Assembly: GCA_030141605.1 (NCBI GenBank)
Contig: JAQGDQ010000134.1
Span: forward strand, 456,816 to 520,815
Direction: 5' to 3'
DNA length: 64,000 nt
Origin: Tubiluchus corallicola
Taxonomy: Eukaryota > Priapulida > Priapulimorpha > Priapulimorphida > Tubiluchidae
Part shown: positions 56,801 through 62,822 of the stretch, in pieces
How the letters are laid out: each line of letters begins with the position of its first letter
Position numbering within the stretch: the stretch's first letter is position 1
Translations under genes and position numbers: made by a program
The notes under the pieces: generated by a model
Told to the model about the DNA's origin: nothing
Database searches by the model: none
What the model saw: the letters and a program-made list of their open reading frames with translations, nothing else

Positions 56801-59800
56801 TTTTTCGCCTATTTCTTCAGCTACTAAATTATAGTTAAAACAGCAAAGGTGATCTGTCACAGCCAACTATTTAAATTTATTTTGAATAGTTATTGTTTAC
56901 ATACTTTTTCAACAGTATCAACAAAATCAAAATCTAAAAGGTAGTAAAACACAAAGGAAGGACACTTCTTAAGGGAAATGCATCATGCACTATTTCACAA
57001 ACATTATCCCTGGTCACTTTTTAGGATAAAAGATGTTACACTCATATCTCGGTTTGCCAGACCTCACTTTTATGGATATTGGAAAATTTGGACAGAATCT
57101 CGTGCATAGAAAGTCCCGCATACAATGGACACAGTCCGTTATTTCGCGAGCTCACAGCCAGCTGGCAGGCCGTCACTTTGTTTACATCCAAACAGCATGT
57201 AACGATACATGTGTAGCTAGTATGTCAGCGTGTTGAGTGGTTTAATCAGTGTGTGTAAATGATTCAGAGTCAATTGTGCAGAGTTATTTGAATCAATTGC
57301 CGACAGTTTTTATATACTTTTGCATATGAGCAGCCCGTACTAGACGTTTTTCAGACATTGATTCTACATAACCCTGCGATTGATTCTACATAACCCTGAG
57401 TCTGACACATGGCGCCTACTACATTAGCTTAGTATCAGAAAATACGGACAATCAGCAAATTCGGATCGCCGTCTCCCCGCTTTTGTCCATCAAACCTAGA
57501 TGAGTGTACTTATATAAATTAAATTACTTAAATTTAAGATACCACAGGCCTACCTCTGTCTTCAAACTTTCCAGAGCTGCACCCACCATATCTGTAAAAT
57601 AGAAATGAGAATATTAAAACACTGATGTATCTTTTCTAGCAACAATACATTGAGTTTCAAGGACTATGGTATTCCTTTTCATGCCTACCATGCTTTGTAC
57701 TTCAAAAAGTCAAAAGAGGTCACACCTGGGCATTTCTCAATCGTGCATATCACTTACAAGTTCATCAGAAACAGAATTTCTCTGATCTATATCAGTTAAC
57801 ACAAAATGTTACACAAATCAAAAGTGCCTAAAAACCCTTGATTTTAGATTATAGTACACTTTGTATAATAAATCCACCTCCGTGAGAAGCTAAATGGATT
57901 TATTAACCGGCTAGATTTAAGTCACCGAAGAGACCTGCTAAGTTGCGTTTTCTATGTTATTTCAGTGCATATTTGTTTGTTTAACATAATTAGATCTCTA
58001 ACCTTGTATTTGACTGACAATCTGAATTGTAACATGTAAAACACTGTAAGTTAGACTGCCAATGATAAAAAATTAAACAAAAAATGCAAAAGTGTAAAAT
58101 GTGTTTAGAACAAAGGTGCTGATCTAGCTCAAGTTAAAACACAAGACAATCATGCATTCTTACTTCACAATTTTCTCGTCTACACAAAGCACAAAATGGA
58201 TTTATAAAGCAAAGCTTGGATTTAATAAACTGCAGATTTTAGTAGGTTAAAGCATTGTACAGTTCGGTTCCAGCCATAATGATCGCAATGAGAGGTTTGA
58301 TTTATTACCCGTGGATTTATTAAGCGGATTCTGCTGTATTTGATTTGTTTTTCACATCTGATAGGCATTAGCACTAATAATTTCCTAAAGATGTGGCTTT
58401 GCTTAACTGGAAATGCTCAACCACATGAGGTTTATCTGCAGGATACTAAAGTGGTGATTCTTTTTGCCACATTTTGCATCAGACTTTCACAGAGGTAAAC
58501 AGTCAGAATCAGTACGGCGAATGAATCCACTGGGTCACTGAACGGGCATGGTGTGGATTAATTTCAGTTGTGAAGCACACACATGACAATTCGGCTATTC
58601 ACCTCGATTGTCCTTGTTGTTGCTGCTGCTACTATGTTACTATGACTGATATGAAAATCTAAATAACAACAAGTAAATATAACACAAGAAAAATCAACGA
58701 CATTACCATCTGGAAGACAGGCAGTGGCTTCATACCATTGAAAAATTACAGCTAGAAGTCGTCCAATTGTCTCCTGAAAAACAAGATGACATCAGGTGTG
58801 CATAAGTTGTATACAGTATTCAAAATGACACAATGATGTAATCGGAGTATAATTGACATGCTGATATTTAAATCAACAAAAACATGAAGGGATACAAAAA
58901 ATGGTTCTAAACGCCACACTTCATAACTTCATAAATACGTGTGTAGAGATCTCTTTTTTGAGATAAAGCAGCGCCCTTGTCAATTACGTAATACCGAAGC
59001 CCACTTCTGGTTGAATGCTAACAAGATAACAGAGTAGTTTTCACAAAAAAATCACTCAGAGAGCGGGAAACCGCACAGGCGATTATTTCACTATGCGGTT
59101 TCCCACATTATGTTCAAACAGGCCATAAAACCAATTGTTGTAGGCTGAAACATTATGAAAAATATACATCTTCATATGTTCACATACACATCTATACATC
59201 TTCATTAAAAACAATATACATGCAAGTGATTTTCTTCATACAAATGGTTTTTCAGAGAACAATGTAAACTTCAGTTGTTACTGGTAACAGAATCTCCATT
59301 CATTGTTGTCCTTGTGCACAATGTTTAGTTTTAGAACTCATTTGATTTACTAACATAAAAAGTACAAGAACTGAGCGAACAGCAGAAGATAAAGCAAATT
59401 CGAAATGACAGGCAATTCTATAGTGTATTAAAAGTGTTAATACCTTGAGTTTATGTATTCGAATCTCTGGACGAGAAAAAATGGATAGGGTATGAACCTT
59501 TTTTTGTTTTCTGTCACCCCTTATAGTGATATTATATTATCAACTGATAGAGTATTTCACCACATGTAATACACATAGCTACACTACTGCTTCACAGGAT
59601 TAGCCATATAACCTCAAACTACTAGAGACTCTAGTTCAATCACAAAAACGGATAGAAAACTTGCCAAAAACGATCTAGTGTCTTTCTTTTAATTGAACCT
59701 ACAATATGGCTTGTGGACTAGTATGCTATGTGACAATATAGTTTAAAGTTTCTTTTTAAGTTTAACTATGACCACTTTTTCACCGCCTCAAATGTTTACA

Positions 59801-62800
59801 ACGATTTGCTGGCAGGCTTTCAATTTTTTTCAATTCAATTCAATTCAAATTTATTGTTTAATATAATACTACACTAGCATGTTGATTTTCAGTAAAATCA
59901 ATAATTTTCATAAGCAAACCTGGTAGCAAGATTACTATTAGTTAGAATGAAAATTAGAAAGAGACTGCAAAAAGCTAGAGTGTAGTATGTCATCTTTTTT
60001 TCATTTTTCTTAATGTACAAAAATGAAGTAAATGTGACGAAAAAAGAAATGACAGAGGCTGAAAAAATGGTCAACATGAAATATGAGCAACTGTAACACC
60101 AGTGAGAACAAGATTTCCGCTAAAAATACTTTTTAATTGGTAGACTACAATGTTATAATTACAAAAAACGACAGGGAAAAAGTGCCAATAGATTTTAAAT
60201 TGAAGTACCAATGCTAATGTGACTAACAAATATCTTGTTCCTATTCTGCAGATGTCTGCTATGATATCTATGTTAATAGTGGGTTTGTTAGTCATACAAG
60301 CAGTATCTCCTAGTGGGCATTACGATAACTACAAGCAACTTGATGGGAATTCGAGAAAAATTCGAGAATCTGAAGAATTTGTGGACGTACGTAAGATGAT
60401 CGGACAATGTCGAACTCAACGAAAGAGAACCGGCATTTCCAGACAAAATGAAAGGTCTAAAAACTGTGAAAAATGTGCAAATGATCCAGAGTTTGATCCG
60501 TCATCTTCAGAAGACGTTTCTACTCCAAAGGCTGACACAGAGTTGTCGATGCAAGAACAGAATACTTACGAAAAGTGCTGCAGTGCTGATGAAACACACG
60601 AGGCATGCGTTGACTTCTTAAAGGGCATTGAATAAGTGCATAAAAGATTAATAGATGAATCTCTTAGATAGATAACCTTCGTAAGCTACATTTCAAATAT
60701 GTAACATCGAAAGGCACTTTACTAATTTACTCATTTAATAGCTCATTTATTTATAAAATAGGCCCTATAATCAGTTAAAACAGCAAGTTAAAACATAACG
60801 AGTTCAATAAAATGGCTAGCAGTCATTTACAGCAATTGTTCATGCCTAAGATTATTTCTGCTGGCTATGTCATCATGTTTAATTTTGAATTTACTATGCC
60901 CAGAGTTTTCACAAAACATTTCAAGTTACGATAACTTTGTGATCCTTTTAGACTACCAGAAATCCCCAATGATTCGTAAGTAAGTAAATGATGCGTTATT
61001 ATGGTAGTCTAAACACATGTAAATGATTCAGCTTTGGGTGAATACTAATGAAATTCAATTTGTACATTATTTGAGAGACACGCTTTCCCAACGACTTCTT
61101 TACCATGAGATACGCAATCAGACGCCCAAATTTTTTGCGTGTGACCTCTGCTTTTGTCTTTAAGTATAGTTTTAAGGCTTGATTACGAAGGCTTGATTAC
61201 AGTAAAAATTATTTTCTTCAAAAGACTGCCTGTACATCCTTTCTGATTTATAGGGGATTTAGCTGTGGCCACTGAGAAGTACAAGCTAAAACAGTTCTTA
61301 TGATAAACATGACACGTTTTCAAACAAGCAGCAAAATAGCAAAGTGAACCCACTCTAGTTGAGCTCACTGAAATTTTAAAATGAAGAAAATTATTACCAG
61401 CGGGATGCTAGCATTAGGTTGGCACAACTGAACTATCAGCCAAATTCCATATCTACTGAGAAGCCTCCGCTCTTCCACTTTCTCTCCTTCGCCCGCCTCT
61501 TCTCCATCTACTTGCATGGACTGTCGATGCTTCTCCTGCTCAGAGGTGGCCAGTAAGTCTAACCTGTGCTTGACCTCTACTTGAGCCTCTTTCATTAAAC
61601 TGTGAAATTAAATACCAGTCAGAATTAGTAAGAACTTTTACAATTTAACAGATTCAAATTTGCTAGTGATTGACAATAGAATCAAGTATTGTATGAAGTA
61701 ATGAAATGCACAGAACTTCTGTTTCTTATGAAAAATTCTAAGTAGGGGTGAGCATTCTCTATCAGAAAGCGAATTCGAATCAAACCAAATTTCAGTATTT
61801 CGAATCCGAATCGAATTCGAATTGAGTTTGAAAGACTTTCGAATCAACAGTAAAAAGTGGTTTTACAAAGATCATGCATATTACTTGATTTTGTTCTGCA
61901 GTAAAACCACTATTAGTTTGTTAAAAATTTTACACAGAAATTGCAGCTAAATTGTGTTAATTGCATGTTGTTTCAAACATTTTAACGACAAAGAATGTAT
62001 GTGGCTGAAGTACTGAATTATTTGAATCTATAATTTTAGGTTCGAATCGAAGTAAGTAATGTGTTTTAGCAAAGTGGTTTTACTGAAACTTTTTTCATCT
62101 GACAACTAAAAAATTTCCTCCACGACGAAAAGCACTAACTGTCTAGAACACCAAAGTTTTACATCAACTGAACTGGAAAAAAAGGTTACCGCTCCTAGAA
62201 ATAACATAATTCAAAATGGCTGCTTGTCAAATAATCAAAGGACAGTTGAGAAGACACAGATAGATTTTCCGGCCCCTTACTACACAGTATTACACAGGGA
62301 TTACACAGTACCTAAACCACCATTACAAGAGTCCACTTTTAGCCCTTAACATGACCAGTTGCTGTAGAATCAGACTCAATACATTTTTTAAGAAACTGGA
62401 ACACCAACAAAATTACAAGAAAAGTTGTTGTAGAACAAGTGGCGCTACCTGACAATTGCTTCCACAAGATATCCTCTCAATTCGTTGTCACATTCCCAGA
62501 TGGAAGGCAGGATAGCATGAAAAATATGATCGCCGCCCTGGTGTTCATTGTGTCTATTATCGTGACATGTCTTGCAGTAGCGGATCGGACGGTTGCGGTT
62601 GTAACTAGCGCACTCAAACGAGAAGCAAGTTGAGAATCCAGTGCGGTCGGAAGACATGCAGTTTTTGTTCTCGCACTTGAGTGACACGTATTCCATCGGG
62701 AGAAGGATGTCAGCCAAGTACTCTGGATGCTGCTGACGTACCTCGTCACAGCACACCTGGCAGAGAAATAATGGAGGTGGTCGCTCACCAAGTTCGATAG

Positions 62801-62822
62801 AGCAGGCTGGATCTATACACGT
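15526..62822 (-). CDS. UNC79: UNC79 homologue, NALCN channel-complex subunit (5' end off window)
   Basis: UNC79 is a very large HEAT/armadillo-like scaffold that with UNC80 and FAM155 stabilises and regulates the NALCN sodium-leak channel, setting resting membrane potential. Forty-four minus-strand exons fit with GT-AG sites and consistent phase; their sum, 7581 nt, is divisible by three and ends at a TAA-type stop at 15526. Similarity to human UNC79 (about 2635 residues) runs in order from its cysteine-rich segment near residue 330 to the very C-terminus (FKMAQIEMQSS..QFYTV against FKMAQVEIQSS..QFYPL). The visible 2526 residues exceed the matching human part by about 220, largely from a repeat-rich exon. 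The exons are listed in the segment entries below. Introns not mentioned elsewhere contain nothing I recognise. Two plus-strand genes are nested inside. Confidence 0.95.
17057..19199. other. UNC79 intron with CpG-rich patch
   Basis: Non-coding for UNC79. About 15 CpG dinucleotides cluster between 18790 and 18980, against a CpG-poor AT-rich background, with ATGACGTAC and AACGTCATT CRE-like sites. On the minus strand an ATG at 18829-18831 opens MQNMVIFTASLRNSPEK and runs into a good donor (G|GTAAGT) at 18780/18779. A plus-strand open frame near 18192-18424 follows an acceptor-like site. Neither frame is recognised. See findings. Confidence 0.4.
20890..21435. repeat. Minisatellite of about 55 bp, about ten copies, carrying splice-acceptor copies
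   Basis: Diverged units of roughly 55 bases share ACAATGTAAAAACAATGA, CTATCCC, CCTTCCTTAATGTGATTACT. The first unit includes the real acceptor and first codons of UNC79 exon 20721-20899. The rest lie upstream in the intron (minus-strand sense), each bringing a T-rich stretch and an AG. Confidence 0.8.
21581..25268 (-). CDS. UNC79: UNC79 segment: C-terminal domain, middle
   Basis: Exons 25158-25268, 24479-24583, 23866-23952, 22594-22635 and 21581-21670. Landmarks: NILEPFSKIVSFTIQN, CLLCSRAFTK, ERDKLVLSRAATFELVQALK, LPDENLILLVQ, DCIEFIADLHTISKVK. The 42-nt exon 22594-22635 (VTAQEYNQQTGEAV) has good splice sites and phase 0 on both sides, so it can be skipped in frame; it is the least certain exon. 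Confidence 0.87.
24059..24300 (+). repeat. SINE-like element with 5S-rRNA-like head
   Basis: AAAGTTAAACAATGTCATG, then TCTGGTCGGTGAATGGA, resembles the internal promoter region of 5S rRNA (GAAGTTAAGCAAC..GG.CTGGT.AGT..TGGATGG). The body (CCGAACATGGCTGAGATACC, then TCAATCCAGTGG) is shared with 44310-44560. It lies in the UNC79 intron between exons 23866-23952 and 24479-24583. Family name cannot be given without a database search. Confidence 0.55.
24880..25065 (-). repeat. Fragment of hAT-like short repeat
   Basis: Ends in ATGCTCACCCCTAG, the reverse complement of the TAGGGGTGAGCAT terminus seen at 61746, and contains TTCGAATCAAATTCGAAC shared with 48803-49075. The other end is unclear. Confidence 0.5.
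25543..28893 (-). CDS. UNC79: UNC79 segment: start of C-terminal helical domain
   Basis: Exons 28761-28893, 27589-27885, 26853-26968, 26219-26301 and 25543-25782. The first is a basic linker (GRLPQFRQKKRKAG, LPELKELSLDP). Then conserved blocks appear: DRCVECGRMLEQYDEEI, SVAKQCLRTVLHQLSSHGVF, LADFTELNQWAPLVSLLE, MECLPLEGGPWNQLLSLF and FKIMACVLKIPG. Human UNC79 has the same order (CVECGAVLEEYDEEI, VAKQFLRCIFHQLAPNGIF, LMDFNELSS, MEALPM, MICLLKIPS). Confidence 0.92.
27916..28647. repeat. Non-autonomous TA-flanked DNA transposon, copy 1
   Basis: Imperfect terminal inverted repeats: TACAGTATACTCCACTT on the left against TACAGTAGAATTCACTT (reverse complement of the right end), bounded by TA. Internal sequence is homologous to 57852-58338 (for example TTCCAGCCATAA, GGATTTA.TAAG). 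TA flanks and a CAGTA start suggest the Tc1/mariner/pogo superfamily. No transposase frame is present. Confidence 0.65.
29852..30703 (-). CDS. UNC79: UNC79 repeat exon: about ten HSLDSMEDLS-type modules
   Basis: Largest UNC79 exon in the window (852 nt, phase 2 in, phase 1 out). It encodes roughly ten copies of a short module with consensus [VL][ML]HS[LMF][DG]S[MAI]E[DN][LIV], spaced about 20-35 residues by Ser/Pro/Gly/Lys-rich linkers. Examples: ILHSIGSAEDI, VMHSFGSTENL, ALHSFDSIEDM, VMHSMQSMEDL, ELHSLDSMEDL, VMHSMGSMENV, VLHSLDSAENL, VLHSLDSMEDL, VLSMESVESL. Most modules contain SxxE/D, the acceptor pattern of casein kinase 2. I know of no such array in vertebrate UNC79. Acceptor and donor both look good and frames match neighbours, so it is coding. 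Confidence 0.88.
31314..34703 (-). CDS. UNC79: UNC79 segment: variable low-complexity region
   Basis: Exons 34577-34703, 33840-34011, 32580-32741, 31906-32130 and 31314-31485. The predicted protein is Pro/Ser/Glu-rich (GDTPPQTPTSEK; EEDVEELESLTMKP; AEELKAFDESYEQGRD) with no clear human match, as expected for the divergent disordered middle of UNC79. Exons 31906-32130 and 31314-31485 contain degenerate forms of the repeat seen next door (VQAQAVSVKPTVVSMDS; VVQPTVMEPMGVSSS). Support is from splice sites, open frame and phase. Confidence 0.75.
33204..33495. repeat. 292-bp MITE with 13-bp terminal inverted repeats
   Basis: GTTGCTCCGGATA at 33204-33216 is exactly inverted at 33483-33495. The interior repeats ATTCG and ATCCG words, giving it a CpG-rich texture unlike its surroundings. 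TA dinucleotides lie two bases outside each end. It sits in the UNC79 intron between exons 32580-32741 and 33840-34011. Confidence 0.7.
35401..35549. repeat. Foldback element with perfect 36-bp arms
   Basis: Bases 35401-35436 and 35514-35549 are perfect inverted copies (contain GACAGCCAGCACCCACTTAAG), and inner arms (CATGACTTTTATTCAG against CTGAATAAAACCCATG) extend the pairing. Related copies are at 55326-55445 and, in part, 14032-14064. Lies in the UNC79 intron 34704-36994. Confidence 0.85.
36447..36464 (-). CDS. UNC79: Candidate 18-nt UNC79 microexon
   Basis: Between exons 36995-37157 and 34577-34703 the minus strand reads ..CCCAAAACAG, then 18 bases, then GTAGAC. Its phase (1 in, 1 out) fits both neighbours and would insert DLHMDS. 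The evidence is only splice-site pattern, length divisible by three and open frame, so this could be chance. It is not counted in the 44-exon model. Confidence 0.3.
36995..42004 (-). CDS. UNC79: UNC79 segment: middle region
   Basis: Exons 41803-42004, 41267-41500, 40405-40497, 39019-39140, 38115-38300, 37257-37439 and 36995-37157. Landmarks: FDSVIADRPVI with SWEFFYNRFDALCLEAQ, KLNKARFAVARSTSVRSM, RHLNVLLGYNQNE, LRCSTVFNAFLSGLP, DCNMKLGQTILP and TLWYLEPHQRQVWL. All have clear human counterparts except exon 40405-40497, a basic/serine linker accepted only because its splice sites and phase fit. Confidence 0.9.
38640..38887 (+). repeat. tRNA-derived SINE-like element
   Basis: Head has a TAGTGTGCTCGCCTG stretch resembling a polymerase III A box and GACTTCAACTCCC resembling a B box about 40 bases later. 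The element ends in an ATT-repeat tail at about 38870-38886, as many SINEs do. Located in the UNC79 intron between exons 38115-38300 and 39019-39140. Confidence 0.5.
39890..40290. repeat. Pentanucleotide satellite, (CTAAT)n grading into (CTACT)14
   Basis: About 400 bases of degenerate CTAAT-type units surround a pure run of 14 CTACT units at 40051-40120. Lies in the UNC79 intron between exons 39019-39140 and 40405-40497. Confidence 0.9.
42333..42835. repeat. 105-bp minisatellite duplicating an UNC79 exon end and splice donor
   Basis: Units start at 42333, 42438, 42543, 42648 and 42753, exactly 105 bases apart, nearly identical. The last unit overlaps the end of exon 42770-42951. On the minus strand each unit contains a copy of the last 45 exon bases, the donor TTG|GTAAAAAC and about 60 bases of intron. 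Because 105 is divisible by three, long plus-strand open frames run through the array; these are by-products. Confidence 0.92.
42770..44820 (-). CDS. UNC79: UNC79 segment: most conserved HEAT-like region
   Basis: Exons 44672-44820, 44008-44165 and 42770-42951. Landmarks: SDPDVIYNSLKCLKLLFLH, LHCITLPSGADVFWKLVEDD, VEKVTVLARFLDP and AMEDVNPAVA, each closely matching human UNC79. The last 45 coding bases of exon 42770-42951 and its donor site belong to a unit that is tandemly repeated downstream in the intron (see 42333-42835). Confidence 0.93.
44310..44560 (+). repeat. SINE-like element with 5S-rRNA-like head, copy 2
   Basis: GGTTTAGTGTATATGGC then TGGTGACCCTCCTGGG resembles the 3' half of 5S rRNA (GGTTAGTACTTGGATGGGTGACC.CCTGGG). 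The body CATTCGAACATGGCTCAGAT and TCAATTCAGTGG matches 24059-24300. Ends in a GTCGTC/ATC-rich tail. Confidence 0.6.
44905..45125 (+). repeat. SINE-like element with 5S-rRNA-like head, copy 3
   Basis: CGACGTTAAGCAACACTTAAG followed by TTCAGTACAGACCATGG resembles the 5S rRNA C-box region. The body (CATATTCGAACATAGACGC, TTATCCCTCACAACAAGCAA) is a diverged version of copy 2. It lies in the same UNC79 intron side as exon 44672-44820. Confidence 0.5.
45736..49659 (-). CDS. UNC79: UNC79 segment: acidic linker region
   Basis: Exons 49540-49659, 48607-48738, 47883-48068, 47040-47201 and 45736-46080, all phase 0. Landmarks: LPCFILMLDIILKQ, then EAPWQGQHRC with CMLCYAFGIFYQLA (human EAPWGG.H.C with CYQLACEL). 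Exon 47040-47201 holds an acidic run, AWEEDEEEEEEQ, at the place where the human protein has its own acidic linker. Exon 45736-46080 is a low-similarity linker ending in FTLDELPSQLQLIYVLLK. Confidence 0.88.
48795..49083. repeat. hAT-like MITE with near-perfect 8-bp target duplication
   Basis: Element 48803-49075 begins AGGGGTAAGCAT and ends ATGCTCACCCCAT, imperfect terminal inverted repeats. It is flanked by TGAGCTTT (48795-48802) and TGAGCTTA (49076-49083), a 7-of-8 match of the length typical for hAT elements. The interior is rich in TTCGAATC words. Confidence 0.65.
49084..49440. repeat. Diverged copy of the hAT-like repeat
   Basis: GATCATGCATACTGCTTGATTT, TTGTTCTGCAG and TTGCAGCTAAA correspond in order to blocks at 61865-61960, and AATCTACAATTTTAG to 62025. 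It directly follows the copy at 48803-49075. Ends are degenerate. Confidence 0.5.
51155..61599 (-). CDS. UNC79: UNC79 segment: N-terminal helical repeats
   Basis: Exons 61398-61599, 58707-58773, 57554-57591, 56318-56421, 55581-55757 and 51155-51278. Landmarks shared with human UNC79: LLSRYGIWLIVQLCQPN, AVIFQWYEATA, CLLPEPPEYARVGGHW, KEGLNRLFCLIPYDVI, and FDLDLCPLPFS followed by IIQEQALEWLQ. The 38-nt exon 57554-57591 is unusually short but its phases fit both neighbours. The intron 51279-55580 hosts a GPCR gene and the intron 58774-61397 hosts a secreted-protein gene, both on the opposite strand. Confidence 0.9.
52572..53573 (+). CDS. Intronless class A (rhodopsin-like) GPCR nested in UNC79
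   Basis: A 333-residue seven-helix receptor in one exon, antisense inside an UNC79 intron. Seen: two N-glycosylation sites near the N-terminus (NFS, NFT); TM1 about 35-54; TM2 with NLATSHACF; a cysteine at the start of TM3 (ASCFFN) and one in the second extracellular loop (GNC), able to pair; the DRY motif in MTIDRYIAIVYPLHH; TM4 with a Trp; TM6 ending FSLSPTF; TM7 with LNICIYFYKIKEL. Unusual residues: the TM2 aspartate is replaced (histidine at the corresponding place), TM6 lacks the CWxP tryptophan, and NPxxY is NICIY. The ligand cannot be predicted; it is probably a lineage-specific receptor. No frame break. Regulation unknown. Confidence 0.88.
   Translation: MNNFSSEYNFTLLSNEVISTGLENPFTNPIYKSGIIVFTLSLVVLDLFVVRAILSTKTLWSSGNLLLANLATSHACFGTFQICMNVQRIIYQKFSLASCFFNIFSTYAFLLSGMLTHTSMTIDRYIAIVYPLHHSMICTINRIRIVIACQWMYCIIIGMLAMMRVMMGESDGKFGNCIPTRHIYHAFALFYSAHYFLLLLVLMFVYSRVFNIVLQHKKRVTPMTHLPGAEQQYFSTRKRIKTALSVFLLTSVTVFSLSPTFVHSIFYHTGRLSSAFGVAKKVANIMLVLTGILNICIYFYKIKELRGILARLLCRKPQNNAQAIVVVAAIAQK
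55326..55445. repeat. Foldback element, copy 2
   Basis: AAAATAAAAGTCAGCACCCA (55326 on) pairs with the reverse complement ending near 55445 (CTTAAGTGGGTATTGACTG). The loop shares ATCTGCAAC and TTTTATTCAG with copy 1 at 35401-35549. Confidence 0.75.
57030..57500. repeat. Possible unclassified transposon remnant
   Basis: Within the UNC79 intron a stretch begins near TCATATCTCGGTTTGCCAGA and ends near CGCCGTCTCCCCGCTTTTGT, with a higher GC and CpG content than its surroundings. A 67-residue open frame at 57033-57236 has no recognised motif. Ends and family are not determined. Confidence 0.25.
57852..58338. repeat. Non-autonomous TA-flanked DNA transposon, copy 2
   Basis: Right end GGATTTATTAAGCGGATTCTGCTGTA is close to that of copy 1 (GGATTTACTAAGTGAATTCTACTGTA in two blocks). 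The left end contains AATAAATCCACC, its inverted match. Interior blocks such as GATTTTAGTAGGTTAAA and TTCCAGCCATAATG also align with 27916-28647. Confidence 0.6.
58774..61397. other. UNC79 intron hosting a secreted-protein gene
   Basis: Contains the plus-strand gene at 60252-60635 and a GC-rich hairpin at 59065-59104 (GGGAAACCGCA against TGCGGTTTCCC). No other feature was recognised. Confidence 0.6.
60252..60635 (+). CDS. Small secreted cysteine-containing protein, candidate peptide precursor
   Basis: Not recognised. The 127-residue frame starts at the ATG immediately after a strong acceptor (CCTATTCTGCAG at 60240-60251), implying an upstream non-coding exon. An in-frame ATG at 60219 would add 11 residues if unspliced. 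Seen: a signal peptide, MSAMISMLIVGLLVIQAVS; a hydrophilic, charged body; a furin-like site RTQRKR; six cysteines in the order C, CxxC, CC, C (GQC; NCEKC; YEKCCSADETHEAC), enough for three disulfides. The CC-x8-C end recalls but does not fit the insulin A-chain pattern. A candidate AATAAA is at 60806-60811. It lies antisense in an UNC79 intron. Function unknown; a secreted peptide hormone or toxin-like/defence peptide are possibilities I cannot separate. Confidence 0.55.
   Translation: MSAMISMLIVGLLVIQAVSPSGHYDNYKQLDGNSRKIRESEEFVDVRKMIGQCRTQRKRTGISRQNERSKNCEKCANDPEFDPSSSEDVSTPKADTELSMQEQNTYEKCCSADETHEACVDFLKGIE
61746..62065 (+). repeat. hAT-like repeat, copy near UNC79 exon 62449-62822
   Basis: Starts TAGGGGTGAGCATTCTCTAT and carries GAATTCGAATC words and blocks (TTGCAGCTAAA, GAATGTATGTGGCTGAAGT) that align in order with 48890-48965. 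The right terminus is not clear. Confidence 0.6.
62449..62822 (-). CDS. UNC79: UNC79 cysteine-rich (putative zinc-binding) exon
   Basis: First UNC79 exon in the window (374 nt). It encodes TCIDPACSIELGERPPPLFL, then paired cysteines in CQVCC, CENKNC, CFSFEC and YCKTCHDNRHNEHQ. The same order of Cys/His pairs is present in vertebrate UNC79 (CIDPSLSVALG, CEECS, CQKKNC, CFSAGC, YCKRCHSNHH), so a metal-binding module is likely, although I infer the metal. It ends in phase 2 and joins exon 61398-61599. Upstream exons are not visible between 62823 and 64000. Confidence 0.93.

Noticed and set aside
60252-60635. Insulin/relaxin family assignment for the secreted protein
   Set aside because: The A-chain pattern CC-x3-C-x8-C is not present and no B-chain cysteine spacing fits.
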